Notes: generated by a model from the letters alone, not told the origin. DNA of 64,000 nt from Leptospira biflexa serovar Patoc strain 'Patoc 1 (Paris)' (GCF_000017685.1 NC_010602.1:372001-436000); one strand, 5' to 3'; counted from the stretch's first letter, positions 45,524 through 54,951 are shown. A program made the numbers and translations.

Positions 45524-47656
45524 CTATTGGTCAATCGATTGAATTTGATTTGGCAACCATTTAACAAGAGTTTCTCTTAGATTTGACAATCGAGCTGGTT
45601 TGATCAAAAGCTCATCCATTCCTATGGACAAACAATACTCTCTTTCTTCCACCAAAGCATTGGCAGTGTAACCGATAATCGGTATTCGTTTTTCAAATTT
45701 TGATTTTTCTATATTTCGGATCTCTTTGGTTAATGTATAACCATCTTTTATGGGCATATGGCAATCGGTTATGATGAGATCGTATTTATTGTTTAACCAC
45801 AACTGCAAAGCCTTTTCCCCATCATCAGCTCCATCGACTTCCAGACCAAAAACTTTCAATTGGCGTAAAATAATTTCTAAATTGACTGAATTGTCATCAA
45901 CAGCTAATATTCGAGGAGGATCAAATTCTGTAAAAAAAATTGGTTCAATTGTTTTTGGGGCATTTTCCTTTGAATTCTCGTTTTTGGTATCCATTTCCGT
46001 TGTGGGAAGCGACAATGTAATACTAAATGTAGACCCAGAACCTGGTAAACTATCAATCGTTATGTTTCCGTCCATCAGTTCAGACAATCTCATACAGATA
46101 GCAAGTCCAAGTCCAGTGCCACCGTACAATCGAGCAGTGTCAGCTGTGGCCTGCGTATAAGACTGGAATAATTTTGATTGATCAGTTTTGCTGAGGCCTA
46201 TTCCTGTATCAGTGACGGAAAATTGGATTTGTTGTAATGTATCAATATTTTTAATTAAGTTCGCTGAAATATGAATACTTCCTTTCGATGTAAATTTAAT
46301 ACCATTGCTTACAAAATTATTGATAATCTGAGACAAACGTAAAGAATCCAATATATGCGCAGATGTAATTTTTTCATCCACAGCATAACTTAATGTCAAT
46401 CCTTTTGAACTTGCGATTTGTAAATAGGTTGTCGCTACTTCGGAGAGTAGTCGACTAATTGATGTTGGTTGAAGTGATAATTCTAATTTTCCCTCTTCTA
46501 TTTTTGAAAGATCAAGAATATCGCTAAGGATACGTAGTAAGCTGTTGCCTGAAACCAATGCATTATTCACTAAACTTTTTTGGTCATCATTTAATGAAGT
46601 TTGATAGAGTAACTCTAACATACCGATAAGCCCACTAAGTGGTGTACGGATTTCATGGCTCATTGTTGCGAGAAAAGAATCCTTTGCTTTGTTTGCCATT
46701 TCTGCATTTTCTTTTGCCTTTTCCAGATATGTTTTTGCAGCAAATTCTTCCGATATATCGCGAAAAACTAAAATCGATCCAATGATTTCACCGTTTTTAT
46801 TTCGAATGGGTGAACATGTATCAGAAATATTTATTTTTCTTCCATAGCGGTGGATTAAAATTCCATCTTGGCTACTTCCTTTGACAGTTCCGTTAGAGAT
46901 GACTTCGAAGATGGGAATGCTTTTGGGTAAACCAGAGGATGCATACACTAATTGTAATACTTCGTTTACGTTTTTACCGATCGCTTCTTTTGCTGTCCAA
47001 CCGATAAGAGATTCTGCAACAGGATTTAATCGATTGATGATTCCATGTTCATCCGTAGCAAGAACAGCATCGCCGATAGAACTGAGTGTGATAGATAAAT
47101 TTTGTTCGCTGTTAAGTAATGCTTCATTTTTTTCAATTACTTCTTTTGCACGGGTAATCACTTCGGATTCCATTTTTGAAATGCGCTCTGTCATTTCATC
47201 TGTTTGTTCCGACTGTTCTACTCTTTGTTGTTTTAAATATACAAAATCCGTAACATCTTCTGCCGTATGTACAATACAGACTAAATCTCCATTGGAATTA
47301 AAAACTGGTGAATTTCTAGGACTCCAATATCGAACTTCAAATCCACTTCCATCCGGCTTTGTTATATCATATTTTTGTAATGCCATTGTGCTCGTGCGTT
47401 TGTAGTTAAGCACTTGCTTAAGCGAGGAACGAAGTTGTTTGACACCATCCGCGGATTGATCCTCTGGATTGTCAGGGAATACTTCAAAAAGATTCTGTCC
47501 GACAACATTTTCCCTTTTGATTAACGTCGCATTTGCATACGCATCGCTGATATCAATGATACAAAAATCCAAATCCAAAAGCATATATAGTTCAGGCAAT
47601 GATTGAAAAATATTTTGAAAATCATATTTTGGAAATTTAGTATTGGAGGAAGTCAA
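45524..47656 (-). CDS. PAS-containing hybrid histidine kinase
   Basis: Cytoplasmic hybrid kinase of 710 residues with no TM segment. Two PAS domains come first: residues 10-140 (ELYMLLDLDFCIIDISDAYA) and about 190-310 (ITLSSIGDAVLATDEHGIIN, GWTAKEAIGKNVNEVLQ). The kinase core has H334 ([13 protein letters not shown]), an N-box NGIKFTSKG, DTGIGLSK and GGTGLGLAI. The C-terminal receiver has D631 (LIITDCHMPIKDGY). It would sense a cytoplasmic redox or small-molecule cue. Single gene. Confidence 0.92.
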   Translation of the reverse strand: MTSSNTKFPKYDFQNIFQSLPELYMLLDLDFCIIDISDAYANATLIKRENVVGQNLFEVFPDNPEDQSADGVKQLRSSLKQVLNYKRTSTMALQKYDITKPDGSGFEVRYWSPRNSPVFNSNGDLVCIVHTAEDVTDFVYLKQQRVEQSEQTDEMTERISKMESEVITRAKEVIEKNEALLNSEQNLSITLSSIGDAVLATDEHGIINRLNPVAESLIGWTAKEAIGKNVNEVLQLVYASSGLPKSIPIFEVISNGTVKGSSQDGILIHRYGRKINISDTCSPIRNKNGEIIGSILVFRDISEEFAAKTYLEKAKENAEMANKAKDSFLATMSHEIRTPLSGLIGMLELLYQTSLNDDQKSLVNNALVSGNSLLRILSDILDLSKIEEGKLELSLQPTSISRLLSEVATTYLQIASSKGLTLSYAVDEKITSAHILDSLRLSQIINNFVSNGIKFTSKGSIHISANLIKNIDTLQQIQFSVTDTGIGLSKTDQSKLFQSYTQATADTARLYGGTGLGLAICMRLSELMDGNITIDSLPGSGSTFSITLSLPTTEMDTKNENSKENAPKTIEPIFFTEFDPPRILAVDDNSVNLEIILRQLKVFGLEVDGADDGEKALQLWLNNKYDLIITDCHMPIKDGYTLTKEIRNIEKSKFEKRIPIIGYTANALVEEREYCLSIGMDELLIKPARLSNLRETLVKWLPNQIQSIDQ

Positions 47657-48052
47657 TTTCGAGCCTAGCTTTTTGTCATCAAAGGATTTTTTCTAAAACA
47701 AAGTTGAAAAAACAAATTAGAATAGTAGAACATAAAAATAGAGAGTGATCAATCAATATATTTCGTTCCTCTGAAGCAAATGCTAAATTAATGGAAACCT
47801 TAGGAGAGTCCCCAGTTTTTTGATCAGAGTCAGACTCTGCAATCAGAATGGAGATCATAGAATTGTGACAGATTGTTCACGTTACGATAGTTTCCATTAG
47901 ATCGATAAGAACCAAGCGGATCAAACGTATCTCTGAATCAATATGACTCATAATCAAGCATCATTGAAAACGATCAATGTACGTTACGTTCATTAAAAAC
48001 AAAGGTCTGATGAAATAAAGTATATTCATGTTTTCGATATTGATTGGAGCCA

Positions 48053-48230
48053 TTGCACTCTTTAGAAATTTTGGTTGAGGTCGAAGGCAAAGAACATCGA
48101 TTTCCCACTAATTTACATTGGAATAGGCCCCCTTATCGTATCGGGGACTCCGTTTCCGACTTCGTCCTGTTTTGATTGTTTACTCGCATCACAAACATTA
48201 GAAGAGGGTCTATTTTTTCTGACGACATAG
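48053..48230 (+). pseudogene. Fused relics of a DUF3592 gene and a PIN toxin gene
   Basis: 48053-48152 repeats the middle of the DUF3592 gene at 45050-45150 almost base for base (GKEHRFPTNLHWNRPPYRIG), without its start or end. After a few bases, 48171-48230 encodes FDCLLASQTLEEGLFFLTT and a stop, matching the C-terminus of the VapC-like PIN protein at 55503-55886 (FDRLLASQALEEDLLFLTT). Both relics are divergent from their intact partners, so the copies are not recent. No other feature was seen in the 47657-48283 gap. Confidence 0.82.
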
Positions 48231-48283
48231 GTCTTTGATCAGGTTTTCCAAAAGCAAGCCTCAAATCCAAAAAACGTTTTGGC

Positions 48284-49165
48284 TTAAGGTTTTGGATACA
48301 AACTAGGCATTAACGTTCCAGTCCATTTTGCACGAAGAACTGCAGTGCTATTATTGTTGTTAATGTCTTTGTCCCAGAAACTAAATCCGAATTTTTCCCG
48401 ATGAAACCAAGGTCCAACATGACCTCCCCAAAACCCTTCGGCAGCTAACGTATTACAAAAAGCACGAGACCATTTGATCGACCAAGGAATGTTGGATTTG
48501 GGTCCACTAAAAACTCCCTCGGATCCAGCCGTAGCCTTACAGACTAACTCTGTCCCACTAAAATAAGGCGCTTGGTCTTCAGCGCTTGGAATAAAACTCG
48601 CTTCACAATGAGCATTGGACGAACCTTGGCAAGGTCCCGCCGCCGATCCGTTAGTTCCTGGGTATTTTGCATCCCACATAGTTGTGAATTTTCTTTCATC
48701 TCCCCAAAGAGCCCGTTTGAACATACATTGATCTTTCTGAATTTGTCTGTCTGCTGAGGTATATCCAACTAACGCACGTACATGGTTGATTGCAATTCTA
48801 TGCCACTCATCTAATTCCGCTTTTGTGGGATTTTTATTATCTTTGAATGGATTTGTTTTGTAAAATACTTCTCTAATTCCACGAACACGATCCGCACTTG
48901 GACAAATGCTTGCGAAAAATTGAGACTTAGTCATTTTTGTTGGATCATAAATTGTTTTTCCATCCCACTTAGATGCATCCCATTGTGCCTTTGTGATCCA
49001 TTTCACACTATCTGGATCATGTGCTGTGTTTCCAGCTGCTAATGGCTTAGATTGGAGTGTTTTCCAATTTGCTTGGTTTGATGTAAATTGTTCATTTGAA
49101 CTTATGTCGGTAATTGAAACGACTAATATAGATAATGCGAAATAGAAGAGAGTATTTTTTTTCAT
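48284..49165 (-). CDS. Exported hypothetical protein, 293 aa
   Basis: Signal peptide MKKNTLFYFALSILVVSITD, then a Trp-, Cys- and His-rich secreted domain (ALWGDERKFTTMWDAKYPG, GPCQGSSNAHCEASFIPS, EGFWGGHVGPWFHREKFGFS). The paired cysteines suggest an extracytoplasmic disulfide-bonded fold. No named family was recognised. It stands alone, with about 50 bp to the PIN relic downstream and 560 bp of mostly empty sequence upstream. Confidence 0.65.
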   Translation of the reverse strand: MKKNTLFYFALSILVVSITDISSNEQFTSNQANWKTLQSKPLAAGNTAHDPDSVKWITKAQWDASKWDGKTIYDPTKMTKSQFFASICPSADRVRGIREVFYKTNPFKDNKNPTKAELDEWHRIAINHVRALVGYTSADRQIQKDQCMFKRALWGDERKFTTMWDAKYPGTNGSAAGPCQGSSNAHCEASFIPSAEDQAPYFSGTELVCKATAGSEGVFSGPKSNIPWSIKWSRAFCNTLAAEGFWGGHVGPWFHREKFGFSFWDKDINNNNSTAVLRAKWTGTLMPSLYPKP

Positions 49166-49363
49166 AGAAACCTTCTTACAATAATTTAGTGACTACCTAG
49201 GAAAGTCGTTCACCTTTTTTAGAATAACCTATCTGCAAAATCAATGCGGAATCCCGATACTCGTTATAGAATGTTCTTTCTTTGACCTAACGTTTATCGA
49301 AGGATAGGGGCCAATCAGAATACAGGCGACTCTATTTTCTAAAAAAAAATGACAAAAAAATGA

Positions 49364-49636
49364 GGCTTAAATTTTGATATCTGTAAAATTTTAGAGGTTG
49401 ATCGCTTCCAAACTCGTCCCAAAATCCAAAGGTTATGCACCATCAAACCTTTGTTTAAGAAAGGGATTAAGTATCGCATTGCCGATTTTGATATTAACGA
49501 AATTCGTATGGACAAACGGAAAGCAGTGATTGACCTTGCAGGACAAACTTCTAGTACCCAAAGGATCATTTACATCATTGATCCAGAAATGAACGCACCT
49601 CTATATGATGCAGTAAAAAAGAAGGACACTCTTTAA
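49364..49636 (+). pseudogene. Gene remnant without start codon
   Basis: An open frame of about 90 codons from the TGA at 49361 to the TAA at 49636, with no ATG in its first 27 codons. It reads KILEVDRFQTRPKIQRLCTI and then IKYRIADFDINEIRMDKRKA, VIDLAGQTSSTQRIIYIIDP. Its composition looks coding. It could start at TTG 49451 but without a ribosome site. Probably the 3' end of a lost gene. Family not recognised. The rest of 49166-49725 is empty as far as I can see. Confidence 0.45.
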
Positions 49637-49725
49637 CTCCAGAATTCCATTTTTATGATTCAATATTTAGATAGTATCGTTTAGATAAATCTAGACATGA
49701 ATCATCAAAGATTGAATCTTATGAA

Positions 49726-51084
49726 ATGGAAAAAATTGGAAAAATCGCTTCGATCAAAAGAGAAGCGGCTATTTACAAATTAACAAATTCCTTTCGATGG
49801 TTTTCAGAATTTGGAGCTACCGGTGGTCTGATCCTATTTTTTATTTCGATTATAGCTTTAGTTTGGGCGAATTCTCCCTTCCAAAACTTTTATGAAGATT
49901 TTAAAAACATAAACCTTACATTTTCCGTTGGAAGTTTTGTAATTTCCAAAGGACTCATCCTTTGGATCAACGATGCTCTAATGGCAATTTTTTTCTTTGT
50001 TGTAGGTTTAGAAATCAAACGAGAATTTTTAGTTGGAGAACTTTCAGATATTCGTAAGGCAACATTTCCGATCTTTGCGGCAATCGGAGGGATGTTAGTG
50101 CCAGCCTTGATATATTATCTTTTTAATCAAGAAGGAGATTTAAGAAATGGTTGGGGGATACCAATGGCAACGGATATCGCATTCGCCTTAGGTTTCCTTG
50201 CTTTATTAGGTTCTCGAGTACCTGTCTCCTTGAAAGTCTTTTTAACCGCACTAGCGATTGTGGATGATATCGGAGCTGTTGTTGTGATCGGTCTCTTTTA
50301 TACTGAGACAATTCATATGATTCCGATTGTATGTGCAGGATTCATATTTATTACATTGATATTTGGGAATTCATTAGGAATCAGAACTCCCTGGTTTTAT
50401 TTCATTTTTGGAATCTTTTTATGGATCGCTTTTTTAAAGTCAGGCATTCACGCCACTGTATCTGGAGTCCTAGCAGCATTCACGATACCATCCAAATCTC
50501 TCGTTGATGGACATCTCTTTGTAAAAGAAGGAAAATCTTTGCTAAACGAATTTGAAAAATCAATCTCTAATGCAAATACAACAAAGAATTCGCAAATCTT
50601 ACTCACAACAAAACAAGAGTCCGTTGTGTCCACAATGGAAACCGCATGTGAATACATCCTTCCTCCTTTGTTTCGTTTAGAACATTCAATTCTACCTTGG
50701 GTTACTTTTGTGATTATGCCAATCTTTGCTTTAGCAAATGCAGGGATCACCATGCAAGGTGACTTTTTTAGTTCATTGTATCATCCTGTAACGTATGGTG
50801 TCATAGGTGGACTCTTCTTTGGAAAACCGATCGGGATTTTCATATTTTCCTTTTTTGCTGTAAAACTTGGCATTTCGAAATTACCAGAACATACAAGCTG
50901 GAGTCAGGTAATTGGAATCGGGTTTTTTGCAGGGATCGGATTTACAATGTCCATATTTGTTGCAAGTTTAGCTTTCGCAAACGCTAACCATTCATTAACA
51001 AATTCTAAAATTGGAATTTTACTCGGATCGTTCATCAGTTTGGTGGTGGGAATGGTTGTGCTCTATTTTCAAAAAAAGAAATAG
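49726..51084 (+). CDS. nhaA: Na+/H+ antiporter NhaA
   Basis: Inner-membrane antiporter of 452 residues with about twelve helices. The NhaA blocks are present: NDALMAIFFFVVGLEIKREF, GWGIPMATDIAFALGFLALL and the sodium-binding Asp pair in TALAIVDDIGAVVVIGLFYT. The C-terminal half has a longer insertion (residues 255-300) than E. coli NhaA, then FRLEHSILPWVTFVIMPIFA and GIGFTMSIFVASLAF. It expels Na+ at alkaline pH. Monocistronic. Confidence 0.95.
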   Translation: MEKIGKIASIKREAAIYKLTNSFRWFSEFGATGGLILFFISIIALVWANSPFQNFYEDFKNINLTFSVGSFVISKGLILWINDALMAIFFFVVGLEIKREFLVGELSDIRKATFPIFAAIGGMLVPALIYYLFNQEGDLRNGWGIPMATDIAFALGFLALLGSRVPVSLKVFLTALAIVDDIGAVVVIGLFYTETIHMIPIVCAGFIFITLIFGNSLGIRTPWFYFIFGIFLWIAFLKSGIHATVSGVLAAFTIPSKSLVDGHLFVKEGKSLLNEFEKSISNANTTKNSQILLTTKQESVVSTMETACEYILPPLFRLEHSILPWVTFVIMPIFALANAGITMQGDFFSSLYHPVTYGVIGGLFFGKPIGIFIFSFFAVKLGISKLPEHTSWSQVIGIGFFAGIGFTMSIFVASLAFANANHSLTNSKIGILLGSFISLVVGMVVLYFQKKK

Positions 51085-51242
51085 TGTATCGGCACACGAT
51101 CAAACTTTCCGTATATGAACGATTTAGAACTGATTCGAAGATTACTTCAATTAGTTTTGCTGAAAAATCGGATTCAAGAAAGGCTCTTAATTTAGTATTA
51201 CGATTTTCCCTTCCAGTCACATAGAGAAATGGAAAACGAAAT

Positions 51243-51587
51243 TTATTTTGAGTTTTCTACAAACATCTTTAGACGAGAAAGCGAACTATCCCACTCTTTG
51301 GAAATAATATTTAGATACTCTTGCAAGGCTTTAATGGGTTTTGGATTTAATACATACAATCTTTCACGACCCTGTTTCAGTTTTGAAACTAGACCTACAT
51401 CCTCTAACACAGTCAGGTGTTTTGTAATTGCTTGCCGTGAAATCTCAGCATCTTTCGATAGCGAAGAAATAGAGTAAGGCTCTTTGTCTGTTAGTTTTTC
51501 AACCAAAGACAAACGAGTTGGATCACCCAAGGCAGCAAAAATCTCTGCCTTTTTTTCCATCGTGAGTGCTTTTGAATGATTAGGCAT
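51243..51587 (-). CDS. ArsR-family transcriptional regulator
   Basis: Winged-helix regulator of 114 residues. The ArsR core is IFAALGDPTRLSLVEKLTDK, SISSLSKDAEISRQAITKHL and VLEDVGLVSKLKQGRERLYV. No metal-binding cysteines are seen, so it belongs to the AHSA1-linked group. It overlaps the upstream AHSA1 gene by 8 bp, and the two form an operon with the regulator second. Confidence 0.9.
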   Translation of the reverse strand: MPNHSKALTMEKKAEIFAALGDPTRLSLVEKLTDKEPYSISSLSKDAEISRQAITKHLTVLEDVGLVSKLKQGRERLYVLNPKPIKALQEYLNIISKEWDSSLSRLKMFVENSK

Positions 51588-52035
51588 TTAAGACGAAACT
51601 CTCAATGTTTTTAAGTTGTGCATCCCAACCTCCACTATGCATACGAAATGCTTCCGCTCGCCGACTGGCAGTAATTAGATCGAAACCCGATTCTTTTACT
51701 CTTAATTCAGTTTTGTCTCCCTTTTCGACTAAAAAAAATTCTACAAGAGTCGGTTCTTCCTTTGTGTAATCAAAACTTTGGTCGAGGGGAAAGGGAATCC
51801 ATGAATACGAAAAATACGATTGGGGTTGGATCTTTTTAATTCGAAATTCCATTTTCATTTCAAAACCCTTCAATGTATTCATACCTAATGTTGTATTTCC
51901 TTCCACAAACTCTGATTCCAATTTTACGCCAAACCATTTCCCAAATTGTTTAGAATTCGTAAGTGCATCCCAAATTTTATGTAATGGTGCATCGATTTCA
52001 ATTTTTCTCTCGATTGTGTTTTCTGTTGTTTCCAT
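51580..52035 (-). CDS. AHSA1/SRPBCC domain protein
   Basis: Protein of 151 residues from the ATG at 52035; another ATG lies at 52041. It has the AHSA1 pattern IERKIEIDAPLHKIWDALTN, KQFGKWFGVKLESEFVEGNT and the ending HSGGWDAQLKNIESFV. It overlaps and precedes the ArsR gene. These pairs are widespread but mostly untested; ligand unknown. Upstream sequence to 52293 shows no gene. Confidence 0.87.
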   Translation of the reverse strand: METTENTIERKIEIDAPLHKIWDALTNSKQFGKWFGVKLESEFVEGNTTLGMNTLKGFEMKMEFRIKKIQPQSYFSYSWIPFPLDQSFDYTKEEPTLVEFFLVEKGDKTELRVKESGFDLITASRRAEAFRMHSGGWDAQLKNIESFVLNA

Positions 52036-52293
52036 ATGCAACCTCTTTCTTGCATAATTTCAGGTTCTACGATTTATGCAACCATTTAGTTGCATATTTT
52101 ACAGAAAATTTTTGGAAATTTTTAAATGGGAATGCACAAATCTATCATCATTTTCGAGTCACCTCGCTTCTTACATTTCGATACTTTAATTAGTTTTAAT
52201 GCAAATCGGTCAAGACCTGTGGGTTCACGAAAATATAGTCATTGAACCCAGAGTGATCAAGATTACGCATTTCAATATATTACAATTATAATA

Positions 52294-52415
52294 ACCACAT
52301 AGGAACTTCCTAAGAGTTTTTCTAAAACCAAATCCCTATATCCAGAAATGGTTCCCGTTATGAGGGACAGATTGCCTATTATGGGAATCCAATATGCTTA
52401 AAGGCGACTATATTT
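52294..52415 (+). repeat. 121-bp repeat R2, copy 1 (type A)
   Basis: First of six direct copies. It runs from ACCACATAGG to GGCGACTATATT and is identical to copy 2. The distance from the first base to the AAAGGCGACT block is 106 bp, as in all copies. Its right edge cuts directly into a MutS-family fragment. Type A has no AGCCGGCT palindrome. Confidence 0.95.
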
Positions 52416-52765
52416 ATTCAGAAGTAAGAAGACTTGCGGAGATATTAAAAAATGCAGATTCAGAGAAACAAATTCCGATTTTGTTTTTAGATGAAATTTT
52501 AAAAGGAACCAATTCTAAGGAACGTTATATTGCGACCCGCGAACTTTTGTTTGCCTTAAAAGAAAAGGGTGCTATTGTTTTTGTCACAACCCATGATTTA
52601 AAATTAAGCGAAATTCCTTGGGCCCAACAATTCCATTTCACCGAACTGGAAGTAGATGGAAATATGGAATTTGATTATAAAATAAGGAAGGGAGTCTCTA
52701 CCTCGACGAATGCCCTCCGAATTTTAAAAAAAGAAGGAATCCCCACTAGAAATGAAGAGGAATGA
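52394..52765 (+). pseudogene. C-terminal fragment of a MutS-family ATPase
   Basis: About 118 codons of the MutS ATPase end: DYIYSEVRRLAEILKN, Walker B ILFLDEILKGTNSKER, the switch region VFVTTHDLKLSEIPWA and the tail NALRILKKEGIP. The Walker A loop and everything before it are missing, and homology begins at the exact right edge of repeat copy 1. An ATG at 52394 inside the repeat could start a short product, but it would lack ATP binding. The intact stop lies 1 bp from the stop of the convergent lipoprotein gene, so this downstream junction looks native. Confidence 0.85.
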
Positions 52766-52766
52766 A

Positions 52767-54245
52767 CTATCTTTTATATCGTGAAAAATAAGCATTTGAA
52801 GTACCAGAACCAAACGGAATTGGGGAATCAGAAATATCACCATCTGAACTACCAATACTACTAAAAGAGTCATCACAATGTTTGATAGAAGCGGATTTGA
52901 AATTTTCTTTCCCTGTAATTCTGTAGTCTTCGCGAAGAGTCACAGGATCCAATTCCGAACTGATTCCAGATGTATTCGAAATCGTACCCGAAATCAAAAC
53001 TTTGCTATTAGAAAGTAATTTTGCGTCCGAAAGTGTGACACTTTCACCTGGATTGTATACAAATGTAGAGAACAATAGATTTCCGGAACCATTTAATCGG
53101 TAAAGAATTGTGGAATCAATCCCCGTACCTGGATGTTGTAGGCCATCACTTGGTGTTGTATCAGTATAAAGGGCCGAACTAATCAAAGTTTGATCCGGAA
53201 AGACAACTAGAGAAGGTGCCACATTGTCGCTTGCATTCGAGCCACCTCCTAAATAACGATGCCATTGGTAGTTGAAATCAGAATCCAGTTTCATAACTAA
53301 GCTGCTAACAGCACCTGGGTAGGTATTTAATTGATTCGGGAAATTTGCTAATAATAACGCAGCATATGCGAGTGAAACAATGTAATAACCGTTTCCATTT
53401 GGAATTTCCACAATTCGATTGGGCCGATAGTCATCAATATTTGATCCAAAAGCATAATATCTTGTCCATTGGGTATTTCCGTCGTAACTAATTTTTTGTA
53501 TGAACCAATCGTTTCCTGAAGGAGATCCAATTACCGTTCCTGCATTAACCAATGTATAGCGAGTAAATCCTAAAATATATAAACCAGATTTGTCCGAACT
53601 ATTAACAATATCGGAGATAAAGGCAGATTCGGCAGTTGTACCATCATTCAAGTATTTTGTCCAAAGGAAAGTACCATCTGTTGAAAGCTTTGTGATCACG
53701 GTATTATTTCCATTATTGGTATGTGAACTAATTGCTCCTGGAATCGTACTCGTAGGAGTTGTAAAATAAGCATACAATCCATCATCTTCTATATGGATCA
53801 AACCGTTGGGGCGATCCGAACGTTGGCCAAGGTAACGGAACCACTCTTTTGTTCCCAAATTTGAAAACTTTGAAGCAAATATATTGGTTGTTGAACCAGG
53901 AGTTCCTTGGAAATTCACCCCACTAGCACCAAAGTCATTGGTGGTCATACCGAAACCGAAAAGATTATAGTTTCTGTCAGTTTGAATTTTAAAGCCTGCA
54001 GTGAACCCAGTAGTTGGTGTTCCCACAAAACTCCCCCAAGGACCTGGAGCCGGTGAACAAGAATTACATGCTTGGTAGTAGCCTAAGGCACATAATAGTA
54101 GGGCATTTTCGAAGAATGATTTTGAATTGGGATCCGAAGCGTTGTTTAATTCGGAAGGTTTGCAAAATGTTGTAGCAAGGAGTGCCACGGTGGTAATAAG
54201 AAGAACTGATTTTGTTACGAATTTGAATTTGTTACCATCAGACAT
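52767..54245 (-). CDS. SBBP-repeat beta-propeller lipoprotein
   Basis: Lipoprotein of about 492 residues from the ATG at 54245; alternatives at 54257 and 54302 run into the repeat. The signal ends LLATTFCKPSEL. The body has bladed repeats of the SBBP type, each with a VxKLSTDGTFLWTKYL-like core: SNLGTKEWFRYLGQRSD, NTVITKLSTDGTFLWTKYL, DWFIQKISYDGNTQWTRYYA and VMKLDSDFNYQWHRYLGG. Surface-exposed and probably adhesive or structural; common in Leptospira. It lies between repeat copies 1 and 2 and appears intact. Confidence 0.82.
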   Translation of the reverse strand: MSDGNKFKFVTKSVLLITTVALLATTFCKPSELNNASDPNSKSFFENALLLCALGYYQACNSCSPAPGPWGSFVGTPTTGFTAGFKIQTDRNYNLFGFGMTTNDFGASGVNFQGTPGSTTNIFASKFSNLGTKEWFRYLGQRSDRPNGLIHIEDDGLYAYFTTPTSTIPGAISSHTNNGNNTVITKLSTDGTFLWTKYLNDGTTAESAFISDIVNSSDKSGLYILGFTRYTLVNAGTVIGSPSGNDWFIQKISYDGNTQWTRYYAFGSNIDDYRPNRIVEIPNGNGYYIVSLAYAALLLANFPNQLNTYPGAVSSLVMKLDSDFNYQWHRYLGGGSNASDNVAPSLVVFPDQTLISSALYTDTTPSDGLQHPGTGIDSTILYRLNGSGNLLFSTFVYNPGESVTLSDAKLLSNSKVLISGTISNTSGISSELDPVTLREDYRITGKENFKSASIKHCDDSFSSIGSSDGDISDSPIPFGSGTSNAYFSRYKR

Positions 54246-54264
54246 ATGTTTCTGCATATTTTTA

Positions 54265-54386
54265 ACCACATAGGAACTTCCTAAGAGTTTTTCTAAAACC
54301 AAATCCCTATATCCAGAAATGGTTCCCGTTATGAGGGACAGATTGCCTATTATGGGAATCCAATATGCTTAAAGGCGACTATATTT
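54265..54386 (+). repeat. 121-bp repeat R2, copy 2 (type A)
   Basis: Same sequence as copy 1. The left edge lies 20 bp upstream of the SBBP lipoprotein start. The right edge coincides with the stop codon (54386-54388, minus) of an IS91-family transposase fragment, the only copy next to a transposase. Confidence 0.95.
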
Positions 54387-54660
54387 TACGCGAAAAATCG
54401 AAAAAAATGAGGGTTAAATTTACAAACTGGACAGGCGAGTGGATCTTTAACATCAAACGAAGATTTGATGGCTTCTGCCCAGGAAGATTTCTTATCCAGA
54501 TATTGGTGTCTGATCTTCTTTGCTGGTCGCACGTAAATTCCATAATAGCGAACTGATTTTTCATCCTTCTTAGGTAGAAAGAAGAGCATACGCGCGAGAA
54601 ATTCATCGATCGGCATCGTTAAACTCTGATACGATTTTTCTTTAGTGATAGATTCGACGT
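54386..54660 (-). pseudogene. IS91-family transposase, C-terminal fragment
   Basis: About 90 codons of the Y2 (HUH-like) transposase tail: KSYQSLTMPIDEFLARMLFF, LPKKDEKSVRYYGIYVRPAK and a final CPVCK zinc-ribbon half. The catalytic tyrosines lie upstream and are missing. An apparent extension of the frame to 54820 passes through GC-rich hairpin sequence and is not transposase-like. The stop is at the right edge of repeat R2 copy 2. IS91 elements end shortly after their transposase stop, so R2 might derive from such a terminus. Confidence 0.72.
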
Positions 54661-54721
54661 TGCTCTTAAAAAATGGAGTTCTGAAAAAAAATAAGTAATC
54701 TCTTTCACTCTCCCGCGAGAG

Positions 54722-54795
54722 GGATAGTAAGGGCGCGAAGCGGTCGCTTGGCGACCGAAGCCCTGCATAGCCCGACCCGAAAGGGGCTCGCCCAC
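54722..54795. repeat. GC-rich hairpin block
   Basis: A stretch much richer in GC than its surroundings holds a perfect hairpin, CGGTCGC-TTG-GCGACCG (54741-54757), then CCCGAAAGGGG. It resembles the GC-rich palindromes common between leptospiral genes. No second copy was found here. Confidence 0.5.
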
Positions 54796-54820
54796 CAACA
54801 GTATAAACATCTTCCCCCAT

Positions 54821-54850
54821 AAAAAAAGGGAAACTTTCGTTTCCCTTTTT
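54821..54850. terminator. Rho-independent terminator
   Basis: AAAAAGGGAAAC-TTTC-GTTTCCCTTTTT is a perfect 12-bp stem with a T-tract on either strand. It does not follow an intact gene now, so it is a leftover of the rearranged region. Confidence 0.85.
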
Positions 54851-54951
54851 GCATTTAAGTTGCTTTACATCTTGCTTACTGTGGCAATTAACTCTCGCTA
54901 AATGCCGAGCATTGAGTAGGCCAAAGGCCGTATCGAAATGCGAAATGTTCC

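Noticed and set aside
46881..47405. 174-aa plus-strand frame opposite the PAS hybrid kinase
   Set aside because: Antisense shadow of a kinase with a complete set of motifs.
54661..54820. Upstream extension of the IS91 transposase frame
   Set aside because: The translation (rich in G, R, S and P) comes from a GC-rich hairpin block and shows no transposase motif.
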